Assembly (NCBI GenBank): GCA_023386115.1
Contig: JAEWKL010000086.1
Coordinates: 1 to 6,501, forward strand
Direction: 5' to 3'
Source of the DNA: Pseudomonadota bacterium
Lineage (GTDB): Bacteria; Pseudomonadota; Alphaproteobacteria; Rhizobiales; Beijerinckiaceae
Length of the DNA stretch: 6,501 bases
In this document: one piece after another, positions 1-6,501 of the stretch
Position numbering within the stretch: the stretch's first letter is position 1
Layout of the letters: every line of letters begins with the position of its first letter
Position numbers and translations under genes: made by a program
Notes under the pieces: generated by a model
What the model was told of the DNA's origin: nothing
Database searches by the model: none
Seen by the model: only the letters and a program-made list of their open reading frames with translations

Positions 1-176
1 CGACCGTGGGGGTGGGCATCCGGCGGACCCCGACCACCCGCGGCGACCGGCTGTTCCTGACGCTGGTCGGCGCCGCCTTCATCAACCTCGCCTGGCTCGG
101 CCTCGTCGGCCCGAGCCTCGAATGGGCGCTCGCGCTCTCGCTCGTTTACGGGGCGGTGATGTTCCGCTTCGCTTAG
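1..176 (+). CDS. DUF2160 small integral membrane protein of a glycerol ABC transporter (3' part)
   Basis: The frame is open from the window edge and ends at TAG 174-176, so only the last 57 residues are present. They contain the segment TTRGDRLFLTLVGAAFINLA followed by a second hydrophobic stretch ending VYGAVMFRFA. From memory, this arginine-bearing loop (TTRGDR) between hydrophobic helices is typical of DUF2160, a small inner-membrane protein encoded beside the permeases of alphaproteobacterial glycerol ABC transporters. In Rhizobium leguminosarum the equivalent cassette is called glpSTPQUV, and this gene would correspond to glpU. Its exact role is not established. Two membrane helices are visible, and one further N-terminal segment probably lies outside the window. 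The binding-protein gene begins 73 bases downstream on the same strand, which supports an operon. The family call is fairly sure; the symbol is left blank because I cannot verify it. Confidence 0.82.
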   Translation, partial: TVGVGIRRTPTTRGDRLFLTLVGAAFINLAWLGLVGPSLEWALALSLVYGAVMFRFA

Positions 177-178
177 AG

Positions 179-220
179 GACCCGCCGCTACGTCCGGTTC
201 GAGCCGGCATCAGGCGGGTT
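179..220 (+). other. Intercistronic hairpin between DUF2160 gene and glpV
   Basis: ACCCGCC at 180-186 pairs with GGCGGGT at 213-219, with a possible extra G-T pair at 179/220. Inside it is a second stem, CCGGT (194-198) with GCCGG (203-207), closing a TCGA tetraloop. A short TTTCGTC follows. This could be a weak attenuator or an mRNA processing and stability element that lets the binding protein be made in excess over the membrane subunits. The structure is seen in the sequence; the function is inferred. Confidence 0.4.
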
Positions 221-233
221 TCGTCACCACCAG

Positions 234-240
234 AGGGAGG
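234..240 (+). promoter_or_regulatory. Ribosome binding site of glpV
   Basis: AGGGAGG lies nine bases ahead of the ATG at 250. It is the strongest Shine-Dalgarno match in the glycerol cassette and fixes this start. A high translation rate fits a periplasmic binding protein, which must be abundant. Confidence 0.7.
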
Positions 241-249
241 ACAACCACG

Positions 250-1995
<1,746 letters not shown>

Positions 1996-1999
1996 TCGC

Positions 2000-2035
2000 G
2001 AGGGGAGCGGTGGCCTGAGCGCCGCCGCTCCTCTT
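2000..2035 (+). terminator. Hairpin immediately after glpV (terminator or mRNA-stabilising stem)
   Basis: Bases 2000-2013 (GAGGGGAGCGGTGG) pair with 2022-2035 (CCGCCGCTCCTCTT) around an 8-base loop: 14 pairs including three G-T wobbles. It starts four bases after the glpV stop. No T-run follows, so it is not a classic intrinsic terminator. It may instead protect the 3' end of the binding-protein message or act as a partial terminator limiting read-through to downstream genes. The structure is seen; the role is inferred. Confidence 0.5.
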
Positions 2036-2064
2036 GCCAATGACGCTCCGGGTAGACGAAGAAT

Positions 2065-2113
2065 CGCGGGATCCTCCCTCTCCCACTCGGGAGAGGGGAT
2101 CCCGCGCCATTTT
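2065..2113 (+). terminator. Strong imperfect palindrome with short T-run; terminator and possible REP-like element
   Basis: CGCGGGATCC (2065-2074) and CCTCTCCC (2077-2084) pair with GGGAGAGG (2089-2096) and GGATCCCGCG (2097-2106). This leaves an ACTC loop and a two-base TC bulge on the left arm: 18 pairs in total. CCATTTT follows and then more pyrimidines, as in an intrinsic terminator. The inner core (CCCTCTCCC-ACTC-GGGAGAGGG) resembles short intergenic palindromes that recur across many proteobacterial genomes, so it may be a dispersed REP-like repeat serving as a terminator. Only one copy is in this window. Confidence 0.6.
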
Positions 2114-2141
2114 CCCTTTCCCGAAAGTTTCTTTGCTGATC

Positions 2142-2176
2142 CCTGCTTCTCGCAGGACTTCCGGTTCAGCTATCCT
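2142..2176 (+). promoter_or_regulatory. Candidate promoter/operator of the toxin-antitoxin module
   Basis: CCTGC (2142-2146) and GCAGG (2152-2156) form a 5-bp inverted repeat with a 5-base spacer. TATCCT at 2171-2176 is a plausible -10 element, 26 bases ahead of the antitoxin ATG. A -35 at the right spacing is weak (TTCTCG, 2147-2152), and it would overlap the inverted repeat. Type II antitoxins generally autoregulate through palindromes at their own promoter, so this is where such a site would be expected. The base composition here is visibly less GC-rich than the surrounding genes. Confidence 0.25.
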
Positions 2177-2202
2177 GACGACCGACGCCGCAGGAGATCG
2201 TC

Positions 2203-2438
2203 ATGGCCTACTACACGCTGGAAGAGGCCACCGCCCGCTTTCCCGAGCTTCTCGCCAAGGTGAGCGTGGGCGAGGAGGTCATCATCACCCGCCTCGACGA
2301 GGACCCGATTCAGCTTGTTCAGGTCGAGCCGCGGCCGGTGACGAAGGAGGAGATGGAGCGCCTGCGCGCCAACCGGGTGACGCCAAGCCGTTCGACTCGA
2401 CGACTCTCATCCGTCAGATGCGAGACGAGGGGCTGTGA
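2203..2438 (+). pseudogene. Phd/YefM-family antitoxin, frameshifted near codon 58
   Basis: The ATG at 2203 is preceded by AGGAG (2192-2196) at six bases. Residues 1-58 (MAYYTLEEATARFPELLAKV..., then GEEVIITRLDEDPIQLV) form a convincing Phd/YefM DNA-binding and dimerisation domain. After Arg58 (2374-2376) the frame turns into arginine/serine-rich sequence and runs on to a stop at 2611-2613, well inside the toxin gene. In the frame one base back, bases 2376-2438 encode a proper antitoxin tail ending FDSTTLIRQMRDEGL, whose TGA overlaps the toxin GTG by four bases (GTGA). Restoring one G in the GGG run at 2375-2377 would give a normal 78-residue antitoxin. I therefore read this as a one-base deletion, either real or a sequencing error. 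As it stands the product would be a 136-residue protein (2203-2613) without the toxin-neutralising C-terminus. Confidence 0.75.
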
Positions 2439-2869
2439 CCACGATCTACTGCGACACCAGCATCCTGATACCGGTCTTCGTCGACGAGGCGCAGAGCGCC
2501 CGGGTCGAAGCCTGGATCGGCATGCCGCACGTCGATCCGATCGTGTCGGATCTCGTCATTCTGGAATTCTCTGCCGCGCTCTCGCGCTTGGTCAGGGAAC
2601 GCGTGCTCGATGAGGCGCAAGCCCGCACGATCAATGGTGCGTTCGACGCCTGGTGCGATCGCCGCGTTCGTCCACTCACGACCACCAGCGAGATTTTTAC
2701 CCGCGCCCGCACCATCGTCGAGGACGCCGCCCTCGGCGTGCGCGGCCCGGACGCCTTGCACCTCGCGCTCCTGCAGGTCACCGGCCTGCCCTTCGCGACC
2801 TTCGACGCGCGCCTCGGCCGGGCGGCCGCCACCCTCGGCCTCGCCACGCTGGAGCCGCCACCCCTCTAA
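2435..2869 (+). CDS. VapC-like PIN-domain toxin ribonuclease
   Basis: Encodes 144 residues, the usual size of a VapC toxin. The four acidic residues that coordinate the metal in PIN nucleases are all present: Asp7 in YCDTSILI, Glu44 in VILEFSAAL, Asp106 in GPDALHLA and Asp124 in ATFDARL. In known relatives the protein cleaves tRNA or rRNA, stopping translation until bound by its antitoxin. The target here cannot be told from sequence. The start is GTG at 2435, overlapping the intended antitoxin stop by four bases (GTGA), with GAGG at 2427-2430. This points to translational coupling to the antitoxin, which is now disturbed by the upstream frameshift. Codon use is somewhat less GC-biased than in the flanking genes (for example the ATA Ile codon in ILIPVF), compatible with horizontal acquisition. 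glpK begins 25 bases after the stop. The family assignment is secure; toxicity is inferred. Confidence 0.88.
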   Translation: MTTIYCDTSILIPVFVDEAQSARVEAWIGMPHVDPIVSDLVILEFSAALSRLVRERVLDEAQARTINGAFDAWCDRRVRPLTTTSEIFTRARTIVEDAALGVRGPDALHLALLQVTGLPFATFDARLGRAAATLGLATLEPPPL

Positions 2870-2894
2870 CGCGCTTGCGTGAAAGAGCCTCCCG

Positions 2895-4388
2895 ATGTCC
2901 TCCCTCATCCTCGCCATCGACCAGGGCACCACCTCCTCGCGCGCCCTGCTGTTCCGCCCCGACACCTCGATCGCGGGCCTCGCCCAGGCCGAGTTCCCGC
3001 AGCACTTCCCGGCCTCGGGCTGGGTCGAGCATGAGCCGGAGGACCTCTGGCGCACCACCCTCGAGACCTGCCGGGCGGCGATGAACCAGGCCGGGGTGAC
3101 GGCGCGGGACGTGGCGGCGATCGGCATCACCAACCAGCGCGAGACGACGCTCGTCTGGGACAGGCGCACCGGCGAGGCCGTGCACCGCGCCATCGTCTGG
3201 CAGGACCGGCGCTCGGCCGGGATCTGCGCCCGCCTCAAGGAGGCGGGCCACGAGCCTGCGGTGACGGCGAAGACCGGCCTGATCCTCGACCCCTACTTCT
3301 CCGGCACCAAGATCGCCTGGATTCTCGACAACGTACCGGGGGCCCGTGCCCGGGCGGAGGCCGGCGAGCTCGCTTTCGGCACCGTCGATTCCTACCTCCT
3401 CTGGCGGCTCACCGGCGGCCGGCTCCACGTCACCGACGCCACCAACGCCTCGCGCACGCTGCTCTTCGACATTCATCGCGGCGCCTGGGACGAGGAGATG
3501 ATGGGGCTGCTCGGCGTGCCGGCCTCGATGCTGCCGGAGGTGCGCGATTCGTCGGGCGATTTCGGCGAGACCGACCCGGGGCTGTTCGGCGCCGCGATCC
3601 CGATCCGGGGCGTCGCCGGCGACCAGCAGGCGGCGACGGTAGGCCAGGCCTGCTTCCGGCCCGGCATGGTCAAGTCGACCTACGGCACCGGCTGCTTCGC
3701 CCTCCTCAACACCGGCACCCAGCCGGTCGCCTCGAAGAACAAGCTCCTCACCACCATCGCCTACCAGCTCAACGGCCAGCGCACCTACGCGCTCGAAGGC
3801 TCGATCTTCGTCGCGGGTGCGGCGGTGCAGTGGCTGCGCGACGGGCTCGGCGTCATCGAATCGGCCGCCGAGACCGGGGCGCTCGCCGAGCGGGCCGATC
3901 CGGCGCAGGACGTCTACCTGGTGCCGGCCTTCGTGGGCCTCGGCGCACCCCATTGGGAGCCCGATGCCCGCGGCGCCCTGTTCGGGCTGACCCGCAGCAC
4001 CGGCCCGGCCGAGCTCGCCCGCGCGGCCCTCGAGAGCGTCTGCTTCCAGACCGCCGACCTGCTCGCCGCCATGCGGGCCGACTGGCCGGACGGGGAGGGG
4101 AGCGCCACGGTGCTGCGGGTCGATGGCGGCATGGTCGCCTCGGACTGGACGATGCAGCGCCTCGCCGACCTCCTGGCCGCTCCCGTCGACCGGCCCGAGG
4201 TGAAGGAGACGACGGCCCTCGGCGCGGCCTATCTGGCGGGGCTCGCCTGCGGCCTCTACCCGGAGCCCGAGCACTTCGCCGACCATTGGCGCCTGGAGCG
4301 CCGCTTCGCCCCGGCGATGGAGCCGACCTCGCGCGAGCGCCGGCTGGCCGGCTGGCGCAAGGCGGTGAGTTGTTTGGTCGGGAAGTAG
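2895..4388 (+). CDS. glpK: Glycerol kinase
   Basis: Encodes 497 residues, matching the family length (E. coli GlpK about 502). It phosphorylates glycerol with ATP to sn-glycerol-3-phosphate in the cytoplasm, trapping imported glycerol. FGGY-kinase landmarks appear in order: phosphate-binding [14 protein letters not shown] (7-20), NQRETT with glycerol-contacting Arg82/Glu83, DPYFSGTK with Tyr134, GDQQAA with Asp243/Gln244, TYGTGCF (262-268), and the second signature [19 protein letters not shown] (409-427). Two regulatory sites of the E. coli enzyme are not preserved. The FBP loop GGKGGTR before IPI is replaced by sequence with Ala in place of Arg236. In the IIA-Glc binding segment near the C-terminus, the zinc-ligand Glu478 position is Ser. 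The gene follows the toxin by 25 bases and has only a weak purine-rich ribosome site (GAAAGAG, 2881-2887). It may be read from the upstream operon, from the toxin-antitoxin promoter, or both. It ends in a strong hairpin shared with the convergent neighbour. Confidence 0.96.
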   Translation: MSSLILAIDQGTTSSRALLFRPDTSIAGLAQAEFPQHFPASGWVEHEPEDLWRTTLETCRAAMNQAGVTARDVAAIGITNQRETTLVWDRRTGEAVHRAIVWQDRRSAGICARLKEAGHEPAVTAKTGLILDPYFSGTKIAWILDNVPGARARAEAGELAFGTVDSYLLWRLTGGRLHVTDATNASRTLLFDIHRGAWDEEMMGLLGVPASMLPEVRDSSGDFGETDPGLFGAAIPIRGVAGDQQAATVGQACFRPGMVKSTYGTGCFALLNTGTQPVASKNKLLTTIAYQLNGQRTYALEGSIFVAGAAVQWLRDGLGVIESAAETGALAERADPAQDVYLVPAFVGLGAPHWEPDARGALFGLTRSTGPAELARAALESVCFQTADLLAAMRADWPDGEGSATVLRVDGGMVASDWTMQRLADLLAAPVDRPEVKETTALGAAYLAGLACGLYPEPEHFADHWRLERRFAPAMEPTSRERRLAGWRKAVSCLVGK

Positions 4389-4395
4389 GACGAAA

Positions 4396-4421
4396 GAGAG
4401 GGGGCCTTTCGGCCCCCTTTC
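4396..4421. terminator. Bidirectional intrinsic terminator between convergent glpK and dehydrogenase gene
   Basis: GGGGGCC (4400-4406) pairs perfectly with GGCCCCC (4411-4417) around a TTTC loop. The stem extends with A-T and G-T pairs to 4396/4421. On the + strand TTT follows the C-run; read from the other side the tail is CTCTCTTTCG. It lies 7 bases after the glpK stop and 5 bases beyond the end of the minus-strand gene, so it can serve both. Confidence 0.85.
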
Positions 4422-4426
4422 CGTTC

Positions 4427-5293
4427 CTACTTCTCCAGCCGGGCGATCAGGCTCGACGTGTCCCAGCGCCCGCCGCCCATGCTCTGCACCTCGGCGTAGA
4501 ACTGGTCGACGAGGGCTGTCACCGGCAGCTTCGCCTTGTTGCTGCGGGCTTCCGCCAGCACGATCGACAGGTCCTTGCGCATCCAGTCGACCGCGAAGCC
4601 GAAATCGAACTTGCCCTCGTTCATGGTCTTGCCGCGGTTCTCCATCTGCCAGGAGCCGGCGGCGCCCTTGGAGATCACGTCGAGCACCGCCTCGATGTCG
4701 AGCCCGGCCTGCTTGCCGAAATGCACCGCCTCCGACAGGCCCTGGACCAGGCCGGCGATGCAGATCTGGTTCATCATCTTGGCGAGCTGGCCGGCGCCGA
4801 CCGGTCCGAGCAGCCGGCAGGCGCGGGCGTAAGCCCCGATCACCGGCTCGACCCGCGCGAAGGTCTCAGGCTCACCCCCGCACATGACCGTCAGCACGCC
4901 GTTCTCGGCGCCGGCCTGACCGCCGGAGACCGGAGCGTCGATGAAGCCGAAGCCGCCCTTCTCCGCGGCTGCCGAGAGTTCCCGCGCCACTTCCGCCGAG
5001 GCGGTGGTGTGATCGACGAAGACCGTGCCCTTGCCCATCGCCGCGAAGGCGCCGTCCGGGCCGGTCGTGACCTGGCGCAGGTCGTCGTCGTTGCCGACGC
5101 AGGCGAAGACGATCTCCTGGCCCTCGGCCGCCTCGCGGGGCGTCGCCGCGGCCTTGCCGCCATGGGCCTGAACCCAGGCATCGGCCTTCGCCTTGGTGCG
5201 GTTGTAGACCGTGACGTCGTGGCCCTTAGCGGCCAGGTGGCGGGCCATCGGCCCCCCCATCACGCCGAGACCCAGAAACGCGACCTTTGCCAT
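4427..5293 (-). CDS. NAD(P)-dependent beta-hydroxyacid dehydrogenase (3-hydroxyisobutyrate / tartronate-semialdehyde reductase family)
   Basis: Encodes 288 residues, the normal length for this family. The N-terminus VAFLGLGVMGGPMARHLAAK is the Rossmann dinucleotide-binding signature. Tyr30-Asn-Arg-Thr at the end of the second strand has the Arg often seen in NADP-preferring members. DAPVSGGQAGAENGVLTVMCGG (119 onward) is the substrate-binding motif. Lys172 in GAGQLAKMMNQ is the catalytic lysine with Asn175 beside it, and Lys240 lies in the conserved WMRKDL stretch. Such enzymes reversibly oxidise small beta-hydroxyacids such as 3-hydroxyisobutyrate, D-glycerate or gamma-hydroxybutyrate. The substrate cannot be fixed from sequence, so I give no symbol. 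A good ribosome site (GGGAGGA, complement of 5301-5307) stands seven bases before the ATG. The gene is convergent with glpK and downstream of a periplasmic binding-protein gene on the same strand, 121 bases away. A D-glycerate-related role beside glycerol genes is tempting but unsupported. Confidence 0.9.
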   Translation of the reverse strand: MAKVAFLGLGVMGGPMARHLAAKGHDVTVYNRTKAKADAWVQAHGGKAAATPREAAEGQEIVFACVGNDDDLRQVTTGPDGAFAAMGKGTVFVDHTTASAEVARELSAAAEKGGFGFIDAPVSGGQAGAENGVLTVMCGGEPETFARVEPVIGAYARACRLLGPVGAGQLAKMMNQICIAGLVQGLSEAVHFGKQAGLDIEAVLDVISKGAAGSWQMENRGKTMNEGKFDFGFAVDWMRKDLSIVLAEARSNKAKLPVTALVDQFYAEVQSMGGGRWDTSSLIARLEK

Positions 5294-5300
5294 CCGTTCA

Positions 5301-5307
5301 TCCTCCC
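5301..5307 (-). promoter_or_regulatory. Ribosome binding site of the dehydrogenase gene
   Basis: On the minus strand GGGAGGA precedes the ATG (complement of 5291-5293) by seven bases. It confirms the chosen start, which also gives the expected immediate Rossmann motif. Confidence 0.65.
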
Positions 5308-5376
5308 ACGCCGCTGTCCCGCGGCGATCGGCCCCCGGTGTAGTGAGCCGGCCCGCCGCGCGTCAAACCGGCTCGC

Positions 5377-5412
5377 CGCCTCTCCACGCTCGATCTCGCT
5401 CGTGGAGAGGCG
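5377..5412 (-). terminator. Perfect 12-bp inverted repeat downstream of the amino-acid binding-protein gene
   Basis: CGCCTCTCCACG (5377-5388) is exactly complementary to CGTGGAGAGGCG (5401-5412) around a 12-base loop. On the minus strand it begins two bases past the TGA of the binding-protein gene. Only a short TTT follows further down, so it may be a weak terminator or a 3'-end stabilising stem separating that gene from the dehydrogenase gene 121 bases away. No promoter was confidently seen in 5294-5376. Confidence 0.55.
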
Positions 5413-5414
5413 CG

Positions 5415-6197
5415 TCACTTCGTGTCGAACGGAATGAACTTCGCCCGGAGGCGGTCGTAGCGCCCGTCCGCCATGAGCGCGGCGAGCGCCCGCTCGAACG
5501 CCTCGCGCAAGGCGGTGTCGCCCTTGCGCAGCCCGATGCCGAAGCCCTCGCCGAGCAGCGGCTCGCCCGCCGGCACGTCGCCGACGAGACGGCAGCAGGC
5601 GTCGCCCTCCGGCCGCGCGAGGAAGGTGGAGAGGTCGAGCTTGTCGCCCAGCACCACGTCGACCCGGCCGGCCCGGAGGTCGAGGGTCGCGTCGGCGAGG
5701 GTGTCGAAGGTGCGGATCTCGGCACCCGGCACCCGCTGCTCCAGGAAGGCGACCTGCGGCCCGTGCGCCGCCGCGCCGATCGTCCGGCCGCGCAGGGTCG
5801 CCGGTGTCGGATCCGGCAGCGAACTGTCCCGCCGCGCCACGTAGGCGAAGGGGATCCGGAGATACGGCCGGGTGAAGGCGATGCGGGCGGCCCGCTTCGG
5901 GGTGATCGCCATCGCCGCCATGATGGCGTCGTACTCGCCCGCCTCCAGGCCCTTGATGATGCCGTCCCACTGATGGAGCACGATCGTGCAGGTGAGCTTG
6001 GCCTCCGCGCACAGGGCCTGGGCCAGATCGACCTCGAACCCCGCGGGCTTGCCGTCCTCGACGTAGTTGAACGGCGGATGCCCGCCCTCGGTGGCGATGC
6101 GCACGGGGGAGGGGAGAGGGGCGGGAGCCTGCTCGGCCAGGGCAGGCGGGGCTGCCAGCAGCGACAGGAGCAGGAGGCGGGAGAGCAGGCGGCTCAT
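5415..6197 (-). CDS. Periplasmic polar amino-acid ABC transporter substrate-binding protein (SBP_bac_3, HisJ/ArgT-like)
   Basis: Encodes 260 residues. MSRLLSRLLLLSLLAAPPALA is a Sec signal peptide with cleavage likely after residue 21 (ALA). The mature part follows the family-3 binding-protein plan: IATEGGHPPFNYVEDGKPAG (34-53), then GFEVDLAQALC. Cys63 and Cys70 (LC-x6-C) match the disulfide pair of HisJ and the Lys/Arg/Orn-binding protein. Arg102 in ITPKRAARIAFT corresponds to the arginine that binds the ligand alpha-carboxylate. Asp185 in VVLGDKLD is a candidate for the aspartate contacting the ligand amino group. The C-terminus GIGLRKGDTALREAFERALA (220-239) is also typical. It would bind a basic or other polar amino acid in the periplasm, but the ligand is not determinable here. 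No permease or ATPase gene is adjacent within the window, so it may serve a transporter encoded elsewhere. The Cys-Cys pair at 201-202 is an extra feature. The ribosome site is weak (GAGAGA, complement of 6208-6213), ten bases upstream. Confidence 0.9.
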   Translation of the reverse strand: MSRLLSRLLLLSLLAAPPALAEQAPAPLPSPVRIATEGGHPPFNYVEDGKPAGFEVDLAQALCAEAKLTCTIVLHQWDGIIKGLEAGEYDAIMAAMAITPKRAARIAFTRPYLRIPFAYVARRDSSLPDPTPATLRGRTIGAAAHGPQVAFLEQRVPGAEIRTFDTLADATLDLRAGRVDVVLGDKLDLSTFLARPEGDACCRLVGDVPAGEPLLGEGFGIGLRKGDTALREAFERALAALMADGRYDRLRAKFIPFDTK

Positions 6198-6324
6198 CCG
6201 GCGGTGGTCTCTCGTGGCAAGGGGCGGACCGGATTGGGGGACCGAACGGGGGCGGACCCTGCCACGGTCACGCCTGCCGGCGCAACTCGCCCCTCGCGGC
6301 CACGGCCGAACCCGCCCGGCGGCG

Positions 6325-6357
6325 TTGACGTATCGTCAGGGTTAACCAGACTTTAAG
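6325..6357 (+). promoter_or_regulatory. Candidate regulated promoter with CtrA-like box
   Basis: TTGACG (6325-6330) matches the alphaproteobacterial -35 hexamer. AT-rich ACTTTAAG (6350-6357) lies at about -10 distance, though with a longish spacer (19-21 bases depending on the hexamer chosen). TTAACCAGACTTTAA (6342-6356) is a perfect TTAA-N7-TTAA CtrA-type box. TGACGTATCGTCA (6326-6338) is a 13-base palindrome overlapping the -35. This is the only strongly AT-containing patch in the 164-base gap after the binding-protein gene. The rest of the gap (6198-6324) is GC-rich with nothing I can name. The motifs are seen; their use as a promoter is inferred. Confidence 0.5.
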
Positions 6358-6379
6358 CGCGATGCGCTCTGATCCGGCC

Positions 6380-6501
6380 ATGCGCCTGAGCTTCCGCCCG
6401 CCCCACCCACCCCGAGACCGCGCCGACGCGGTCGAGATCCTGCCGCCGCTGCCCGCCCTGGCGCCGGCGGCTGGCGGGACGGAGCGCGATGCGGGCCGGG
6501 C
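6380..6501 (+). CDS. Truncated hypothetical protein (5' end only)
   Basis: A + strand frame is open from ATG 6362 through ATG 6380 to the window edge with strong G/C bias at third positions. It reads MRLSFRPPHPPRDRADAVEI and then a proline/alanine-rich stretch. I do not recognise it. If the promoter just upstream is real, transcription would begin near 6363, which favours ATG 6380 over 6362. Neither start has a clear ribosome site. A third possibility is ATG 6489 in another frame, preceded by GGAG four bases away, with 6362-6488 as leader. The existence of a gene here is moderately supported by the promoter-like region; the start is uncertain. Confidence 0.35.
   Translation, partial: MRLSFRPPHPPRDRADAVEILPPLPALAPAAGGTERDAGR

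Noticed and set aside
2371..2385. Programmed -1 ribosomal frameshift in the antitoxin
   Set aside because: The bases around the break (AACCGGGTGACG) do not form an X-XXY-YYZ slippery heptamer. I saw no obvious stimulatory stem just downstream. A simple deletion in a G-run explains it better.
2034..2438. 134-codon + strand frame as an independent gene
   Set aside because: Its first part reads through the palindrome at 2065-2106 and then the antitoxin in the wrong frame. Only its last 21 residues are real, as the displaced antitoxin tail.
2203..2613. A genuine 136-residue antitoxin variant
   Set aside because: Residues after 58 are arginine/serine-rich shadow sequence, and the last 178 bases overlap the toxin gene. 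The natural C-terminus is intact in the neighbouring frame.
2778..4286. 502-codon open frame on the minus strand across the toxin end and glpK
   Set aside because: It is antisense to a glycerol kinase with all signatures. The composition is that of a GC-rich shadow frame.
3830..5437. 535-codon + strand frame spanning the glpK 3' end and the dehydrogenase gene
   Set aside because: It overlaps two solid genes in opposite orientations and crosses a strong terminator hairpin. It has no domain-like sequence.
5211..6356. 381-codon + strand frame opposite the amino-acid binding protein
   Set aside because: It is antisense to a gene with a signal peptide and conserved ligand residues. The sequence is arginine/glycine/alanine-rich with no motif.

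Overview
The window is GC-rich throughout, with C/G dominating third codon positions. It carries an alphaproteobacterial-style glycerol ABC-transport cassette and a perfect CtrA-type box (TTAA-N7-TTAA). Together these suggest an alphaproteobacterium of the order Hyphomicrobiales, and a Methylobacterium-like genome is my best guess. That is inference from gene content and composition, not a taxonomic result.

Left part (1-4388, + strand): the 3' end of a DUF2160 small membrane protein, then the periplasmic binding protein of the glycerol ABC transporter (glpV type), then glycerol kinase (glpK). This is the tail of a glycerol uptake and phosphorylation operon: the binding protein captures glycerol, the upstream membrane and ATPase subunits (outside the window) import it, and GlpK traps it as glycerol-3-phosphate. 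Between glpV and glpK, where close coupling would be expected, sits a type II toxin-antitoxin module. It has a Phd/YefM-family antitoxin and a VapC-like PIN toxin, and two strong hairpins lie upstream of it. The antitoxin frame is broken by an apparent one-base deletion. The toxin retains all four acidic PIN residues.

Middle and right part (4396-6197, - strand): a bidirectional hairpin terminator separates glpK from a convergent NAD(P)-dependent beta-hydroxyacid dehydrogenase (3-hydroxyisobutyrate / tartronate-semialdehyde reductase family). Upstream of that, in the same orientation, is a periplasmic polar-amino-acid binding protein of the HisJ/ArgT type. A perfect 12-bp inverted repeat lies between the two.

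Right edge (6198-6501): a regulatory region ahead of a truncated + strand reading frame. It holds a TTGACG -35-like hexamer, a 13-bp palindrome overlapping that hexamer and a CtrA-like box within about 40 bases. No RNA gene, CRISPR array, transposase or integrase is visible. The points most worth a second look are the frameshifted antitoxin beside an intact toxin, the placement of that module inside the glycerol operon, and the layered regulatory region at the right edge.
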